From positions 41,206 through 105,205 of the forward strand of contig JARCRU010000024.1 of the NCBI GenBank assembly GCA_029850535.1: 64,000 nucleotides of DNA, written 5' to 3'. A program made the position numbers and the translations under genes. The notes under the pieces were generated by a model, which was given only the letters and a program-made list of their open reading frames with translations, was not told the origin of the DNA and searched no databases. The stretch comes from Actinomycetota bacterium. GTDB lineage: Bacteria > Actinomycetota > Acidimicrobiia > Acidimicrobiales > RAAP-2. This document shows positions 49,378 to 57,474 of this stretch, in pieces. The number at the start of each line of letters is the position of its first letter. Within the stretch, counting starts at the first letter, position 1.

Positions 49378-50496
49378 CTACAGCGTAATGCCGAGCAGTG
49401 CAGCGGCCGGAGCCACGTTCGCGCCCGCGTGCGCCGCGGCGTCCACCGCCGCGAGGGCCGCCGGACAGTTGAGATCGTCGTCGAGCGCGTCGCGAACATC
49501 CTGCAACACCGCGCTGTCGCGCCCATTGAGTGTCGAGCGCCACGTCGCCAGTCGTGACTGGGCCTGGAACAGGAGTTCCTCGCGCCACTCCCAGTCGTGG
49601 CGATAATGCTGGTCCAACATGGCCAGTCGCACCGCCGCTGATTCGGTGCGCTGCACCAAGTCAGAGACGAACACGAGGTTGCCCAGGGACTTCGACATCT
49701 TGATGCCGTCGAGGCCGACGAGGCCGACGTGGACCCAGTGGCGCACGAAGAGCTGACCACTGACCGATTCACTCTGGGCGGCTTCGCACTCGTGGTGCGG
49801 GAAGGCCAGGTCGCGACCTCCCCCGTGGACGTCGATGGTGTCGCCCAATTCGCGGCGCGCGAGCGCCGAACACTCAATGTGCCACCCTGGACGACCCGCA
49901 CCCCACCGTGACTCCCACGAGGGCTCATCCTCGAGCGAGGGCTGCCACAACACGAAATCTAAGGGGTCGCGTTTTCTCGCGTCATCCGGGTTCCCTCCGT
50001 GAATAGCGGCGAGTTCCATCATAGCGAGTCGATTCTCGTGGCTCACTTGTCCGAAACGTTCGAAGGTGGACGCCTCGAAGTACACCCAGCCCTCCACCTG
50101 ATAGGCGTGTCCCGTGGTGAAGAGATCACCGATCATCGTCAATATCTCGGGAATGGCCCCCGTTGCTCGTGGCTCGGAGTAGACCGGTAACAGGTTGATG
50201 AGTTGCATGTCGTGTTCGAACTTGGCCATCTCGCGCGCCGCCAGATCAAGATAATTCACCCCGAGGTGGCGGGCCTTGTTCAAGATGTCGTCGTCCACGT
50301 CGGTCACGTTGCGCACGCAGCGCGTTTCGAGACCCGCGTCACGAAGGCGTCGTTGCAGCACGTCAAAAGTCAAGTACACGAAAGCGTGTCCCAGGTGCGC
50401 CGCGTCGTAGGGCGTGATGCCGCAGCTATAGAGCGAGACCACCGGCCCCGGCTCCATCGCAAAAACGCCACGTCGGGCAGTGTCGTAGAGCAACAT
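49378..50496 (-). CDS. mshC: Cysteine:GlcN-Ins ligase
   Basis: MshC joins cysteine to GlcN-Ins with ATP in mycothiol synthesis; it descends from cysteinyl-tRNA synthetase. The HIGH region reads SLYSCGITPYDAAHLGHA (CGIT and LGH are MshC-specific against CGPT and IGN in CysRS), then RNVTDVDDDIL, GWHIECSALA, FPHHECEAAQSES and KMSKSLGNLV. The 372-aa product has no anticodon-binding domain. The ATG overlaps the npdG stop by one base (TGATG). Confidence 0.9.
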   Translation of the reverse strand: MLLYDTARRGVFAMEPGPVVSLYSCGITPYDAAHLGHAFVYLTFDVLQRRLRDAGLETRCVRNVTDVDDDILNKARHLGVNYLDLAAREMAKFEHDMQLINLLPVYSEPRATGAIPEILTMIGDLFTTGHAYQVEGWVYFEASTFERFGQVSHENRLAMMELAAIHGGNPDDARKRDPLDFVLWQPSLEDEPSWESRWGAGRPGWHIECSALARRELGDTIDVHGGGRDLAFPHHECEAAQSESVSGQLFVRHWVHVGLVGLDGIKMSKSLGNLVFVSDLVQRTESAAVRLAMLDQHYRHDWEWREELLFQAQSRLATWRSTLNGRDSAVLQDVRDALDDDLNCPAALAAVDAAAHAGANVAPAAALLGITL

Positions 50497-51146
50497 CAGT
50501 GCGCGAGCCCCGCCAACTTGACGTAACTGTGGGCCTTGTGGCGAATATTGATCGAGATGCACACGGCGGTGAATGCCTCGACCGCACTGGCCAGCGACAT
50601 GCTTCCCGCCACCACGGCGTGAAGACCCGGCATCGCCTCGACCACCTGGGCGACGCTCTCACGAGCACCAGCGTCATCGCCGAAGATCACGACGTCGGCG
50701 TCGAGCCCACTGTCGAGTTGAACCATCTCCGAAGCGGGAAGGTGGTGGAAGGCCCCCACCACCCGCGCGCGCGGCAACGCGTGAGCAATCTGGGCCGCCA
50801 TGGAGCCGCGTGGTGGGTAAATCGGCACCAATTCACGCCCCTCACGAGCCAGCGCGTTGACCATGGAAATGACGACTTTCTCCCCTAGGACGTCCTTGAG
50901 GGCGCTCACCGTGGCGACCGCCGAGTCCCACGGCGTGGCGACCACCACGATGTCGCAGTGCGCGGCGGCGTCGTTATCGGCACCCGTGACGCTCCCCGGG
51001 CCGCGTGGTGCCAATTCCGCGGCAACTCGCCCCGCGCGCTCGGCGTCACGTGATCCGAGGACCACGTCGTAGCCCGCGCTCGCCATGCGCAGGGCCACAC
51101 CCTGTCCGGCGGGTCCGGTTCCGCCCAAAATACCGACGCTGCTCAT
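50496..51146 (-). CDS. npdG: F420H2:NADP+ oxidoreductase
   Basis: NpdG/Fno passes hydride between coenzyme F420 and NADP. 216 aa, with the N-terminal Rossmann motif VGILGGTGPAGQGVALRMASAG, GSRDAERA for NADP, VVGAFHHLPA and the C-terminal NIRHKAHSYVKLAGL. AAAGGG lies 6 nt before the ATG. Presence implies an F420 pathway elsewhere in the genome. Divergent from fabI. Confidence 0.88.
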   Translation of the reverse strand: MSSVGILGGTGPAGQGVALRMASAGYDVVLGSRDAERAGRVAAELAPRGPGSVTGADNDAAAHCDIVVVATPWDSAVATVSALKDVLGEKVVISMVNALAREGRELVPIYPPRGSMAAQIAHALPRARVVGAFHHLPASEMVQLDSGLDADVVIFGDDAGARESVAQVVEAMPGLHAVVAGSMSLASAVEAFTAVCISINIRHKAHSYVKLAGLAH

Positions 51147-51174
51147 GGGTACCCTTTCGATTGTTTAACTTCAG

Positions 51175-51180
51175 TACGCT
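51175..51180 (+). promoter_or_regulatory. -10 box TACGCT, fabI (leaderless)
   Basis: TACGCT ends 6 nt before the fabI ATG; there is no Shine-Dalgarno. Confidence 0.55.
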
Positions 51181-51186
51181 AACAAG

Positions 51187-51975
51187 ATGGCAATTCTGAC
51201 CAATCACCGTATCCTCATCACCGGCGTGCTCACTGACGAATCACTCGCCTTTGGCATCGCTCGCCGTGCGCTCGAGGAAGGTGCGAGCATCGCCCTGACG
51301 GGAGCTGGTCGCGGACTTTCCCTCACCAAGCGTACTGCCCGTAAGTTGGATGAGTGGGGCGACGTGGGAGAAGTCATCGAACTTGACGTCACCGAGCCCG
51401 CTCAGTTCGTGTCGGCGGTGCACTCGGTGCAGGACCGCTTTGGTCGTCTCGACGGCCTCGTCCACGCCATTGGCTACGCCCCCCAGAGTTGCCTCGGCGC
51501 CGGTATGTTCGCCGCACCGTTCGAAGACGTGTCGACCGCACTGCAGATATCTACGTACTCCCTGGGCGCCCTGGTGGGCGCCTTTCGACCACTGTTGCAA
51601 AAGAGCGAAGCCCTGGGGGGCGCCTCGGTCATCGCGCTCGATTTCGACGGTACCCGGGCCTATCCCATGTACGACTGGATGGGCGTGATGAAGGCGGGGC
51701 TCGAGTCGCTGGGTCGCTACCTCGCCCGAGAAGTGGGTCCCGACCATATCCGGGTCAACATGTTGGCCGCGGGTCCCATTCGTACCATGGCCGCTAAATC
51801 CATCCCGGGATTCGAGATCTTCGAAGACACCTGGGCGGATCGCGCGCCCCTGGGCTGGGACGTCAACGACTCCTCCGCCGTCGCCGACGCCGCCGTGGCC
51901 CTCCTCTCGCCCCTACTGCGCGCTACGACTGCGTCGATCATTCACGTCGACGGTGGCGCCCACTCCATGGGTTGA
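51187..51975 (+). CDS. fabI: Enoyl-ACP reductase, InhA-like
   Basis: FabI reduces enoyl-ACP with NADH, completing the fatty acid cycle begun by the genes at 8.7-11.8 kb. The 262-aa SDR has ITGVLTDESLAFGIA at the cofactor site, HAIGYAP, the catalytic Tyr/Lys in YDWMGVMKAGLESL and NMLAAGPIRTMAAKSI, as in mycobacterial InhA. Its last 63 bp overlap the convergent ABC transporter gene. Confidence 0.93.
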   Translation: MAILTNHRILITGVLTDESLAFGIARRALEEGASIALTGAGRGLSLTKRTARKLDEWGDVGEVIELDVTEPAQFVSAVHSVQDRFGRLDGLVHAIGYAPQSCLGAGMFAAPFEDVSTALQISTYSLGALVGAFRPLLQKSEALGGASVIALDFDGTRAYPMYDWMGVMKAGLESLGRYLAREVGPDHIRVNMLAAGPIRTMAAKSIPGFEIFEDTWADRAPLGWDVNDSSAVADAAVALLSPLLRATTASIIHVDGGAHSMG

Positions 51976-53868
51976 CGCCTGCGGCGCGAACTGGGTCTCG
52001 TAGAGATCACGGTAGAGACCACCGGCCTCGAGCAGTTCCTCGTGAGAGCCTCGCTGGACGATGCGCCCGTCATCGATCACCAAGATCTGGTCCGCGTTGC
52101 GAATCGTCGAGAGGCGGTGCGCGATCACGAGGGAGGTGCGATCAGCCATGGTCCGATCGAGCGCTCGCTGCACGGCGGCCTCGCTCTCGTTGTCAAGGTG
52201 AGCCGTCGCCTCGTCGAGTACGACGAGGCGAGGTGCCTTGAGTAGGAGTCGCGCTAACGCCACGCGCTGCTTCTCCCCCCCACTGAGGCGGTAGCCCCGC
52301 TCCCCCACCACCGTGTCCAGTCCTTGGGGCAGACTCGCCACCAGGGGGGCGATCTGTGCGGACACCAGGGCTTGTTGCATTTGTTCCGGCGTGGCGTCCG
52401 GACGCGCGAAGAGCAGATTGGCGCGCAGGCTGTCGTGAAAGAGGTGCGGGTCCTGGGTGACGACACCGACGGTCTCCTTCAGCGAGTCCGAAGTGGTCGC
52501 GCGAAGATCGACGCCGTTGATACTCACTGATCCCGACGTCACGTCGTAGAGACGAGACACCAACAGGGACATCGTAGTTTTGCCCGCACCCGAGGGTCCC
52601 ACTAGGGCCGTCATCGTTCCTGGTTCGACCACGAAGGAGACGTCGTGGAGCACTGAAGTACGTTGCACTCGCTCGAGCACCGCCACCGCTTCGAGCGAGG
52701 CGAGGGAGACCTCCTCCGCTCCCGGGTACTCGAAGGATACGTGCTCGAACGACAACGTCACGGGTCCCTCGGGAATGACCCGCGAGTCGGGAGAATCCTT
52801 GATCATCGGTTCGAGATCCAATATTTCAAAGAGTCTCTCGAAACTGACCATCGCCGACATATAGTCCACGTTGAGGTTCGACAATTGGGTGAGGGGGCCG
52901 TAGAGCCTGGTCAAATAGGCCGTCAGCGCCACGACGGTCCCCACGGCGAGCGTGCCGTGCACCACGGCCACGCCGCCAAAGCCGTAGGCGAACGCGGTGG
53001 CCAGCGACGCCGTCAACGACAGTGCCACGAAGAAGAATCGCTGATAGGTGGCTTGCCGTATTCCGATATCGCGCACCTGACCGGCTCGCGACTCGAAATA
53101 ATCGAGTTCATCGCGGGGGCGACCGAAGAGTTTGACCACCATGGCGCCGGCCACGTTGAAGCGCTCACTCATCACCATGTTCATTTCGGCGTTCAATTCC
53201 ATGCCACGTTGAAAGAGTGTTCCGAGTCGACGCCCGACCCGTCGAGCGGGCAACAGGAACATCGGCAGCAAGATCAGAGCGACCAGGGTGATCTGCCAGC
53301 TCAGATAGAACATCACTCCCAGGGTGATGGTGAGCAAAAGGGCATTACCCACCACGTTGGAGAACAAGTCGGTGAAGGCCTGCTGCGCACCAATCACGTC
53401 ATTGTTCAATCGGCTGATCAGCGCACCCGTCTGGGTTCGCGAGAAGAAGGCAATGGGCATCTCTTGGATGTGGGCGTAGACCCGAGCGCGCAGATCGAAG
53501 ATCAAACTCTCACCAATCACCGCCGACGCGCGACGTTCGAACAAGGACAGCGCGGCGTCGACCAGCGCCAGCACCGCGGTCACCAGGGCGAGTTCGATGA
53601 CGAGACTCTGACTGCGGTGAGCCACGTGGACGTTGGTGATCGTGTCGATGATGGCGCGCAGCACCAGGGGTGACACCGAGGTCACTATCGAGTCCAGCAC
53701 TACCGCCGTCAAGAAGATCATGATCATCGGGCGGTACACCTTGGCGAAGACGAGCATCCGCGGCAGGGTGCCCTTCTTAACGCGATGTTCGAGTATGTCG
53801 CGGTTGCGGCGCATCGAATTCATTCCCGCTCGGCCGCTGCGCCCCATGGCGCCCCCGTGCATGCTCAT
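51913..53868 (-). CDS. ABC exporter, fused membrane and ATPase domains
   Basis: A half-transporter of 651 aa: six-helix membrane domain at about residues 50-350, then an ATPase domain with Walker A GPSGAGKTT, signature LSGGEKQRVALARLL and Walker B LVVLDEATAHLD. An unusual spacer (EVSLASLEAVAVLERVQ) splits the A-loop region before HDVSF. It should homodimerise. Substrate unknown. ATG at 53868 with GAAGGAG upstream. The C-terminal 20 codons are antisense to the end of fabI. Confidence 0.9.
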   Translation of the reverse strand: MSMHGGAMGRSGRAGMNSMRRNRDILEHRVKKGTLPRMLVFAKVYRPMIMIFLTAVVLDSIVTSVSPLVLRAIIDTITNVHVAHRSQSLVIELALVTAVLALVDAALSLFERRASAVIGESLIFDLRARVYAHIQEMPIAFFSRTQTGALISRLNNDVIGAQQAFTDLFSNVVGNALLLTITLGVMFYLSWQITLVALILLPMFLLPARRVGRRLGTLFQRGMELNAEMNMVMSERFNVAGAMVVKLFGRPRDELDYFESRAGQVRDIGIRQATYQRFFFVALSLTASLATAFAYGFGGVAVVHGTLAVGTVVALTAYLTRLYGPLTQLSNLNVDYMSAMVSFERLFEILDLEPMIKDSPDSRVIPEGPVTLSFEHVSFEYPGAEEVSLASLEAVAVLERVQRTSVLHDVSFVVEPGTMTALVGPSGAGKTTMSLLVSRLYDVTSGSVSINGVDLRATTSDSLKETVGVVTQDPHLFHDSLRANLLFARPDATPEQMQQALVSAQIAPLVASLPQGLDTVVGERGYRLSGGEKQRVALARLLLKAPRLVVLDEATAHLDNESEAAVQRALDRTMADRTSLVIAHRLSTIRNADQILVIDDGRIVQRGSHEELLEAGGLYRDLYETQFAPQASTHGVGATVDVNDRRSRSAQ

Positions 53869-53924
53869 AGCGACTCCTTCACTCCCAGCAGTGTAGGAAG
53901 CGCGCGCCGCGCACCAATCTCCTT

Positions 53925-54566
53925 CTACGACGTCAGGGCCGTCACCACAATCAAGACTCCCAGAGTGCACATCACGCAACCCCCCACGGAGCGCAGTACC
54001 ACGAGTCGGGTGGGTGAGCCGGACAGCCACTCACGGGCCGTCCCCGCGATAATCCCCCACGTTCCGTCGCTGCAGAACGCCATCACGCTGAAAATCACGC
54101 CGAAAACGATGAGTTGCTCGGTGATGCGGCCGCTCGCTCGATCGACGAAGTGTGGGAAGACCGCCGCGAAGAACACGAGGGACTTGGGATTCAAGACCCC
54201 CACCATAAAACCCTGTTGGACAATCCGCCGGGGCGAAGGTCGTGACGCCTCGCGCTGGGCCATGGCGTGAGCGTGCTCACGACGGTGGCGCAAGGCGTCA
54301 AAACCGAGAAAGAGCAGGTAGCACCCTCCGCAGAGTTGCAAGATCACCGAGAACGCGCGCGAGTGCGACAGCAACGGTCCTAGTCCCAGGGCCACAATCA
54401 GCGACAACAACAAAGTGCCCAGGCTGTTGCCGAGCACCGTCAACACGGCCACGGTTCGGCCCCACGCGACACCGCGGGCCAACGTGAACAACACGCTGGG
54501 ACCTGGCACCATGATGATGAGTATCGACGCGATGAAGAACTGCGTGAGGTGCGCGGCGCCGATCAT
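53925..54566 (-). CDS. LysE/RhtB-family exporter
   Basis: Amino-acid exporter-type membrane protein, 213 aa, about six helices. MVPGPSVLFTLARGVAWGR and GFMVGVLNPKSLVFFAAVFPHF are the family landmarks. Substrate unknown. The ATG at 54566 overlaps the stop of yczE (ATGA), so both come from one mRNA. Confidence 0.86.
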   Translation of the reverse strand: MIGAAHLTQFFIASILIIMVPGPSVLFTLARGVAWGRTVAVLTVLGNSLGTLLLSLIVALGLGPLLSHSRAFSVILQLCGGCYLLFLGFDALRHRREHAHAMAQREASRPSPRRIVQQGFMVGVLNPKSLVFFAAVFPHFVDRASGRITEQLIVFGVIFSVMAFCSDGTWGIIAGTAREWLSGSPTRLVVLRSVGGCVMCTLGVLIVVTALTS

Positions 54567-55216
54567 GGTCGACTGCGCGAGGTGAAGCGCTCGAGCGCCT
54601 GCAGACTCAGACCGATGCTGAAACCAATGGTGCCCGCGAAGAACGCTGTGCCGACTCCCACCACGCCCCCGAGTAGCCAACCCAGAGTGAGCACCACGAC
54701 TTCGATGCTGAGGCGGACGTAGACGACGCTGACTCTCAAGTGACGATGCAAGCTCGTCATCACGCCGTCACGCGGTCCCGGGCCCAGACCCGTGGTGAGA
54801 TAGAAGGCACTTCCTATCCCGATTGCCAGCACCCCCGACAGCATCAGCACTGCGCGCAACACAGCGCTCGATGGAGTCGCCACGTTCGAAGCCGTGAGGT
54901 CGAGTGAGTAGGCGATAACTACTACGTTGGCCACCGTCCCAAAGCCGGGTCTCTCACGAAGTGGCCACCAGGCCAGCAGGACCACCGCCGAAACGAGCAA
55001 GGTGGACCAGCCCAGTGAAACCCCCAGTCGCCGAGCCAGACCTTGCGCGAAAACCGTCCACGGGGTAGCCCCCCAGTGCGAAGCGACGAGGAGCCCCTCC
55101 CCGATCCCGAACAGTGTCAGGCCGCCCACCAGTGGGGCGATCATACGAGGACGTAACGCCCACGTGCTCGTGGCACGCCACGGCGTTTCAGGAATCCGGT
55201 GACTGAGTGCTGGCAC
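54563..55216 (-). CDS. YczE-family membrane protein
   Basis: A 217-aa protein with five or six membrane segments of the YczE/YyaS family, whose function is unknown. GEGLLVASHWGATPWTVFAQGL and TTGLGPGPRDGVMTSL are the conserved loops. GTG at 55216 is chosen over TTG 55219 because TAGCCT lies exactly 6 nt upstream. It is co-transcribed with the LysE gene. Some bacterial YczE genes sit next to transporter or peptide clusters, but nothing here fixes its job. Confidence 0.8.
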   Translation of the reverse strand: MPALSHRIPETPWRATSTWALRPRMIAPLVGGLTLFGIGEGLLVASHWGATPWTVFAQGLARRLGVSLGWSTLLVSAVVLLAWWPLRERPGFGTVANVVVIAYSLDLTASNVATPSSAVLRAVLMLSGVLAIGIGSAFYLTTGLGPGPRDGVMTSLHRHLRVSVVYVRLSIEVVVLTLGWLLGGVVGVGTAFFAGTIGFSIGLSLQALERFTSRSRP

Positions 55217-55221
55217 CAAAC

Positions 55222-55259
55222 AAGGCTACCGGGCAACCCTGAGGTTGCCCGGTAGCCTT
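55222..55259 (-). terminator. 17-bp hairpin ending the repeat-protein gene
   Basis: AAGGCTACCGGGCAACC at 55222-55238 and GGTTGCCCGGTAGCCTT at 55243-55259 pair perfectly around a 4-nt loop, followed on the minus strand by GTTTGG. It begins 20 bp past the stop of the repeat protein. It is the strongest hairpin in the window. Confidence 0.9.
55223..55228 (-). promoter_or_regulatory. -10 box TAGCCT of yczE, inside the terminator stem
   Basis: TAGCCT ends 6 nt before the yczE GTG and lies wholly within the 3' arm of the hairpin at 55222-55259. Confidence 0.5.
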
Positions 55260-55278
55260 ACACCCGCGAGTTTGAGTC

Positions 55279-57138
55279 CTAGCGGTGGTGACGGCGTTCG
55301 GCGTCACGGTGTTGCATCAGGGCGTCGTGCAAGATGTCGTTGTGACGCGCACCGATCCACACCTTGGTCGCGGTGATTGAACGAGTGACTCCCGATAGGG
55401 CCGGTCCAATCGCGCTGATCAACTGGCCGGGCACCACGGCGCTCAGGCTGGACGACCGGTCACCGAGGTGGTACACAGTGGCCGTCGTGACGTTGACGGT
55501 GAGCGTCGCTCCATAGAAGCCTCTGACCGAGATCACGTTGCCCACGACACCCGTGACGCGGCCCACGATGGCCATGTTCTCAACCGCGACGTACACGGCG
55601 CTCGTGGGAGCGGTGCTCGCTGCGGCCACTCGCACAATGTCCCCGTTGTTAACTGCCGCGATTGTCGCCACCCGACGGCCCGAAAAGTACATGGTCGAAC
55701 TACTCAACGTGAAGATGATCGGCGCGGCACCAGTCGTCGAAGGCTGCACCGTCAATGACGTGTCCGTGACACTAGTGACACTACCGACGGTGATGTCGCT
55801 CGCGGGCGCTGAAATGTGCACGACTGTCGCGGTGAGGGGATTGCCGCTCGCCGAGAGTTCGACGTGAGAACCCACCAGCAACGCCGCCACCGTGACCGTT
55901 GCCTTGAGCTGCATGTACGTGGTGCCGACACCTAGGGCCACCGTCACCGGCGCCTTGAAGAATCCGGTCGGCTGGACGGTCACCGAGGTCGGAGTGCCGG
56001 CTGCGGGGGCCAATGCGGTGACGACGCCACTCAGGCTGGTCGCACGGGGTGCCGCAATGTAGATCGTGGCGGCTGTCGCCGGACTCCCCGAGGCCTCAAT
56101 GCGCACCCGTGAACCCAACATCAAGGCGGTGGCACTGACTGCGGCACCACCTTGCTGATACACAGTGTTCGCCCCGAGCAGGATGTTCTGCGCCACTCCG
56201 CGATCTTCGTGGGGGACAACGGTGATCGACGTGGGTACGCCACTAGTGGGCGTCAGTGCCGTGACGATGCCATTGATGAAGAACTTACGCGGAGCCGCGA
56301 TGTTGACCACGATGGCCGTCGGAGGCGTTCCCGTCGCCATGACCTGCACCGAGGAACCAAGGACCAACGAGGTGACCGTGGTGGTGACACCACTCACGTA
56401 GTACAGCGTGCCCGCACCGAGCGTGATCACGAGTGGGGCCTTGTTACGGTCGCGCGGTTGCACGGTGAGTGACGTGGGCGTGCCGCTCGAGGGTGTCAAC
56501 ATCGTGACCGTCCCGTTCACGAAGACGGGCCGAGGCGCCGCCACGTAGACGGCCGCGGCCGTCAATGGTGTTCCGCTGGCTTTGATCTGCACCGAGGAAC
56601 CCACGACCAACGAGGCCACCGTCGTCACGCTGCCACCCGAGTAGTACATGGTGTTGGCAGCCAGAGCGACCACGACCGCCGGCGTTGAGGAGTCACGCGG
56701 CTGTACGGTGACCGACGTGGGCGTGCCACTCGAAGGCGTCAACATCGTGACCGTCCCGCTCACATTGACGGGTCGGGGAGCTTGGATCTGCACCGTCGCC
56801 GCGGTCGCGGGGCTACCGGTGAGGGCGATGCGAACAGGCTCCCCGAGCGCCAGCGCCGCGATGGTCACGGCGACGCCGCCCTTCATATACACCGTGCTCG
56901 AACTCAGCAGGATGTTCTCCGAAGGTCGAGCGAGATTCTCGGGTTGCACGGTGAGTGACGTGGGCGTTCCGCTCGAGGGCGTCAACGCCGTTACCGTGCC
57001 CCGCACTACCAAGTTCGACTGAACACGGTCGTGTGACACCGGACTCGCCATTGCTACTGCTGAAGTGGCGAAGGCGCTCGCCAGGCTCAATGCCAGGACA
57101 GCGCCGAATTTCGCCACCCTAGGGTTTCGTGTCTTCAT
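55279..57138 (-). CDS. Secreted protein of tandem DUF5666-like repeats
   Basis: A 619-aa exported protein. Residues 1-32 form a signal peptide ending VAMA-SP. From residue 47 there are five repeats of exactly 81 residues, each beginning G(T/I/V)VT(A/M)L(T/A)P and GTPTS(L/V/I)TVQP, then two shorter, diverged copies (GSVTSV, GRVTGV). The pattern resembles DUF5666 beta-barrel domains. The C-terminal 20 residues are His/Arg/Asp-rich. No anchor is seen, so it is released or held by other contacts. GAGGAG precedes the ATG. A perfect terminator follows. Confidence 0.8.
   Translation of the reverse strand: MKTRNPRVAKFGAVLALSLASAFATSAVAMASPVSHDRVQSNLVVRGTVTALTPSSGTPTSLTVQPENLARPSENILLSSSTVYMKGGVAVTIAALALGEPVRIALTGSPATAATVQIQAPRPVNVSGTVTMLTPSSGTPTSVTVQPRDSSTPAVVVALAANTMYYSGGSVTTVASLVVGSSVQIKASGTPLTAAAVYVAAPRPVFVNGTVTMLTPSSGTPTSLTVQPRDRNKAPLVITLGAGTLYYVSGVTTTVTSLVLGSSVQVMATGTPPTAIVVNIAAPRKFFINGIVTALTPTSGVPTSITVVPHEDRGVAQNILLGANTVYQQGGAAVSATALMLGSRVRIEASGSPATAATIYIAAPRATSLSGVVTALAPAAGTPTSVTVQPTGFFKAPVTVALGVGTTYMQLKATVTVAALLVGSHVELSASGNPLTATVVHISAPASDITVGSVTSVTDTSLTVQPSTTGAAPIIFTLSSSTMYFSGRRVATIAAVNNGDIVRVAAASTAPTSAVYVAVENMAIVGRVTGVVGNVISVRGFYGATLTVNVTTATVYHLGDRSSSLSAVVPGQLISAIGPALSGVTRSITATKVWIGARHNDILHDALMQHRDAERRHHR
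55786..57000 (-). repeat. Five tandem 243-bp coding repeats
   Basis: Residues 47-451 of the secreted protein divide into five units of 81 codons without a gap. Units 2 and 3 are also close at DNA level; for example GTCAACATCGTGACCGTCCC (plus strand) recurs at 56495 and 56738, exactly 243 bp apart. Confidence 0.9.
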
Positions 57139-57474
57139 AGCTCCTCAATTCGTCTCATTTTCGCGGACACTCCAAGGCTACGAATCCAAATTTCGAACCG
57201 TCTGTCAAATTGATGACAACCGTCGTCACACTCTGAAATTTGGTTGGCGGATTGCTGTGAATCGCCTGAGAAACCTCACGGTGATCGACACGACGCGACC
57301 TTGCCTCCGAGTTCGGGCTCAATCGGAGCCCTCGGCGATTCGCAAACGCCGCGCGGACGTCTCGCCATGACACGACGCGGTGGCGCTGGGGCATCGTTCC
57401 GACACGTGTCACAATGGCCCGGGAGTGTGTGCTCATCGATGTGCGGTTAGCACTGCCCCAAGGTAAGGAATGAC
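57139..57474. other. Divergent intergenic region, no gene seen
   Basis: 336 bp between two divergent genes, AT-richer than the rest. It holds TTGACA-like TGTCAA at 57203-57208 (minus strand -35 candidate), TAGCCT at 57174-57179 on the minus strand and a 9-bp inverted repeat CCAAATTTC (57186-57194) / GAAATTTGG (57235-57243). This is probably the control region of the secreted protein. No RNA gene or riboswitch is recognised. Confidence 0.5.

Noticed and set aside
49378..50562. Cysteinyl-tRNA synthetase call and the longer start at 50562
   Set aside because: CGITPYDAAHLGHA and the missing anticodon domain mark MshC; the extra 22 codons are antisense-free but lie inside npdG and the TGATG coupling favours 50496.
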